A stretch of 64,000 nucleotides of DNA from Enterovibrio norvegicus FF-33 (lineage in GTDB: Bacteria; Pseudomonadota; Gammaproteobacteria; Enterobacterales; Vibrionaceae), in the NCBI RefSeq assembly GCF_000286835.2, contig NZ_AJYD02000013.1:595692-659691 (forward strand). The letters run 5' to 3'. Shown piece by piece: positions 62,187 through 64,000 of this stretch. The notes under the pieces are model-generated. The model was not told the origin of the DNA. It searched no databases and saw nothing but the letters and a program-made list of their open reading frames with translations. Within the stretch, counting starts at the first letter, position 1. The number at the start of each line of letters is the position of its first letter. The position numbers and the translations under genes are program-made.

Positions 62187-62406
62187 TCTGCATTCCTTTC
62201 TTAAATCGTCGGTTTTTCATTTGGCTCAAACAGTATGAGCACCCTCGAAATTTGGATCACAACATAACAAACCTCACCGTATTTGGAAGTGTTGAAATGC
62301 TGTCGGTTGTAAATGATGTCTCATGTAACTGAACGCTTTGTTTCTCTGCTTCGTACGGAAACTGAACAACTAAGCTTGAATGTGGGCACACACGGAGGAT
62401 CGAGAG

Positions 62407-63135
62407 ATGAAACGACTAGCACTGGTGATATTGGGATTATCGTTTAATGCGTTTGCGGGCCAGAGTGTTGATTATCAATCTGATGGCGTGGAATTGGAAG
62501 GCTATTACGCACAAGCACAGGGGACACCCAAAGGGTCGGTGATACTTATTCACGATTGGGATGGCTTGACAGAATACGAGCAAAAGCGCGTAAACATGCT
62601 GTCCGAAATGGGCTACAACGCATTTGCGGTTGATCTTTATGGCAAAGGTAATCGCCCTGTTGATACTAACGCGAAAAAAGCCGAAACAGGAAAGCTCTAC
62701 AAAGATAGGGAAAAAATGCGCACGCTCATTATAGCGGGCCTGGACAAGGCGCGTGAAATGGGTGTCGAAGAGGTGGTGGTGGCGGGCTATTGCTTTGGCG
62801 GAGCCGCAACACTAGAACTCGCACGTTCTGGCAAGGCTGCAGGCGTTAATGGGTATGCGACATTTCACGGTGGGCTAAAAACGCCAGCCCAGCAAAGTTA
62901 TCCTGAAAATACGGCACCGATTTTTATAGCGCATGGGGGAGCTGATACAGGGATCCCGATGACGGATGTCGCCGATCTTTCTGTGCAACTGGAGACAGCA
63001 AAAGTGCCTTACCTGATAGAAGTTTACTCTGGTGCACCTCATGCATTTACCGTGTTTGAGTCCCCGCGTTATCGTGAGGCAGCAGACTCACGCTCATGGG
63101 CAACATTTGGCACATTCTTGGGTCAAAATTTTTAA
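62407..63135 (+). CDS. Periplasmic dienelactone-hydrolase family protein
   Basis: A 242-residue alpha/beta hydrolase with a signal peptide (MKRLALVILGLSFNAFAG). The triad looks complete: Cys in GYCFGG (about 128-133), Asp in GGADTGIP, His in PHAFTVF. The Cys nucleophile is that of dienelactone hydrolases. The ATG at 62407 follows GGAGG; an upstream frame opening at 62380 would bury the signal peptide. A periplasmic site is unusual for enzymes of aromatic breakdown, so the real substrate is probably different. Confidence 0.85.
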   Translation: MKRLALVILGLSFNAFAGQSVDYQSDGVELEGYYAQAQGTPKGSVILIHDWDGLTEYEQKRVNMLSEMGYNAFAVDLYGKGNRPVDTNAKKAETGKLYKDREKMRTLIIAGLDKAREMGVEEVVVAGYCFGGAATLELARSGKAAGVNGYATFHGGLKTPAQQSYPENTAPIFIAHGGADTGIPMTDVADLSVQLETAKVPYLIEVYSGAPHAFTVFESPRYREAADSRSWATFGTFLGQNF

Positions 63136-63213
63136 CATCGGTTGATGTACTATTTTGCGCTCTGTTTCTGCATTCGTTAGAGTGTCGCAACGTGATAAAG
63201 GAATGGAGTGCCA

Positions 63214-63687
63214 ATGTCTGTAAGCAATGATAATAAACCGAAAATTCTTGTCGTTTGTATGGGCAATATATGCCGCTCTCCTACTGGAGAAGCAGTTTTA
63301 AGGGCCAAAGCGACGGCTCGGGGTTTAAATGTGATTGTCGATTCGGCTGGGACTATTGGATATCACACTGGCGCAAAGCCAGATCCTCGCAGTCGTGAAG
63401 CTGGGGAGGCGAGGGGATATGACTTTTCGGGTATTTCATCACGTCAGGTTGAAGTCGCAGATTTTGAACGCTTTGATCTGATCCTTGCCGCCGATAAAGC
63501 GAATCTGGCTGATTTAATCGATATTTGTCCGCCTGAGTATCGTTATAAAGTATCTCTGTTTCTCAGTCACGGTGAGTGCGAATTAAATGAAATTCCTGAT
63601 CCTTACTTTGGCGGTAAGCGCGGTTTTGAACATGCGCTGGATTTAATTGAGCAAGCGAGTGACTGCATTCTCGACAACTTTGAATAA
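63214..63687 (+). CDS. Low-molecular-weight protein tyrosine phosphatase
   Basis: A 157-residue phosphatase of the arsenate-reductase-like fold. The P-loop CMGNICRS (about 15-22) gives the C-x5-R-S site, and the general acid is the first Asp in IPDPYFGG. Start ATG 63214 follows GGAG; GTG 63208 is an alternative. Such enzymes often accompany exopolysaccharide tyrosine kinases, but none is nearby here. Confidence 0.92.
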   Translation: MSVSNDNKPKILVVCMGNICRSPTGEAVLRAKATARGLNVIVDSAGTIGYHTGAKPDPRSREAGEARGYDFSGISSRQVEVADFERFDLILAADKANLADLIDICPPEYRYKVSLFLSHGECELNEIPDPYFGGKRGFEHALDLIEQASDCILDNFE

Positions 63688-63720
63688 AACCATCGACACT
63701 TTTTGCTACTAACAGATTTG

Positions 63721-63746
63721 AAGCCCGTGAAATACGGGCTTTTTTA
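63721..63746 (+). terminator. Terminator after the phosphatase gene
   Basis: AAGCCCGT / ACGGGCTT with a 5-nt loop and a T run. Confidence 0.88.
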
Positions 63747-63877
63747 TGCCTGATCTAGTCAAGAAAAGCGAAATATTTGCCATAAATAGATCATTTTTAG
63801 GGGATGCTGCTTGTTTAAAATAGACGGCTCTTATAAATTTAAGATCTAAAGCGAATGTCTTTGTGTGAGGTAAGGGA

Positions 63878-64000
63878 TTGAAACTTCAACAGCTCAAATA
63901 TCTAAAAGCGATAAAGGACAACAATTTAAACGTGTCCGCTGCATCGCAGTCGATGTTCACGACGCAACCGGGTGTGAGTAAACAAGTCGGGTTGTTAGAA
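63878..64000 (+). CDS. LysR-family regulator, CysB-like (start only)
   Basis: The first 41 codons of a LysR-type regulator run off the window. The start is TTG at 63878, preceded by GAGG, and gives KLQQLKYLKAIKDNNLNVSA, the CysB/Cbl-type opening. The HTH includes the FTTQPGVSKQVGLLE end of the recognition helix. CysB proper usually reads IVEVVNHNLNVS and YTSQPGISKQV here; the differences suggest a CysB-like paralogue, but too little is visible to decide. Confidence 0.75.
   Translation, partial: MKLQQLKYLKAIKDNNLNVSAASQSMFTTQPGVSKQVGLLE

Overview
The window is a stretch of core chromosome from a marine gammaproteobacterium of the Vibrionaceae. Three things point there. First, a complete quorum-sensing relay locus is present: luxO, luxU and a divergent Qrr-type small RNA lying between uvrB and luxO. 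Second, there is a large secreted chitinase of the ChiA type. Third, the gene order is that of the enteric/vibrio backbone: purB-hflD-mnmA-rluE-icd; cspD/clpS-clpA-infA-aat-cydCD-trxB-lrp-ftsK-lolA-rarA-serS; metG/mrp-udk-asmA. I cannot fix the genus; the short repeats resemble those of the Photobacterium/Grimontia/Enterovibrio group, but that is inference.

Layout. 1-1000: a tRNA-Asn gene with a truncated 3' copy of itself beside it, then a gene-poor stretch with three DnaA-box-like 9-mers in 50 bp. 1011-4678: a small accessory catabolic cluster of two convergent pairs (class II aldolase and enolase-superfamily dehydratase; lactonase-type amidohydrolase and SDR dehydrogenase) that looks like a non-phosphorylative sugar-acid pathway. 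4893-9021: uvrB, the qrr sRNA, luxO and luxU. 8989-13942: yvcK, a LON-domain protein, then moaABCDE behind a molybdenum-cofactor riboswitch. 14047-18269: chitinase and a gene-poor area with two small transcription units. 18270-23798: oppABCDF peptide importer.

23885-30513: roxA ribosomal oxygenase, purB-hflD-mnmA, rluE and icd. 30954-46180: cspD, clpSA, infA, bpt-aat, cydCD, trxB, ald, lrp and ftsK. The N-degron set (clpS, clpA, aat, bpt) is clustered here. 46194-49703: lolA, rarA and serS. 50012-52832: an Aer-like PAS chemoreceptor, an unrecognised all-helical protein and a MITE-like repeat. 52956-64000: metG, mrp, udk, asmA, a CBS-pair protein, a membrane hydrolase, cobO, a periplasmic dienelactone hydrolase, a low-molecular-weight phosphatase and the start of a CysB-like LysR regulator.

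The most informative non-coding element is the qrr sRNA (6907-7005, minus) with its sigma-54 promoter and LuxO operator. LuxO sits next to its own target, and LuxU next to LuxO. The least explained parts are the DARS-like DnaA-box cluster, the sugar-acid island, the possible frameshifted small gene at 17421-17674, and two inverted-repeat elements (29130-29230 and 52674-52832).
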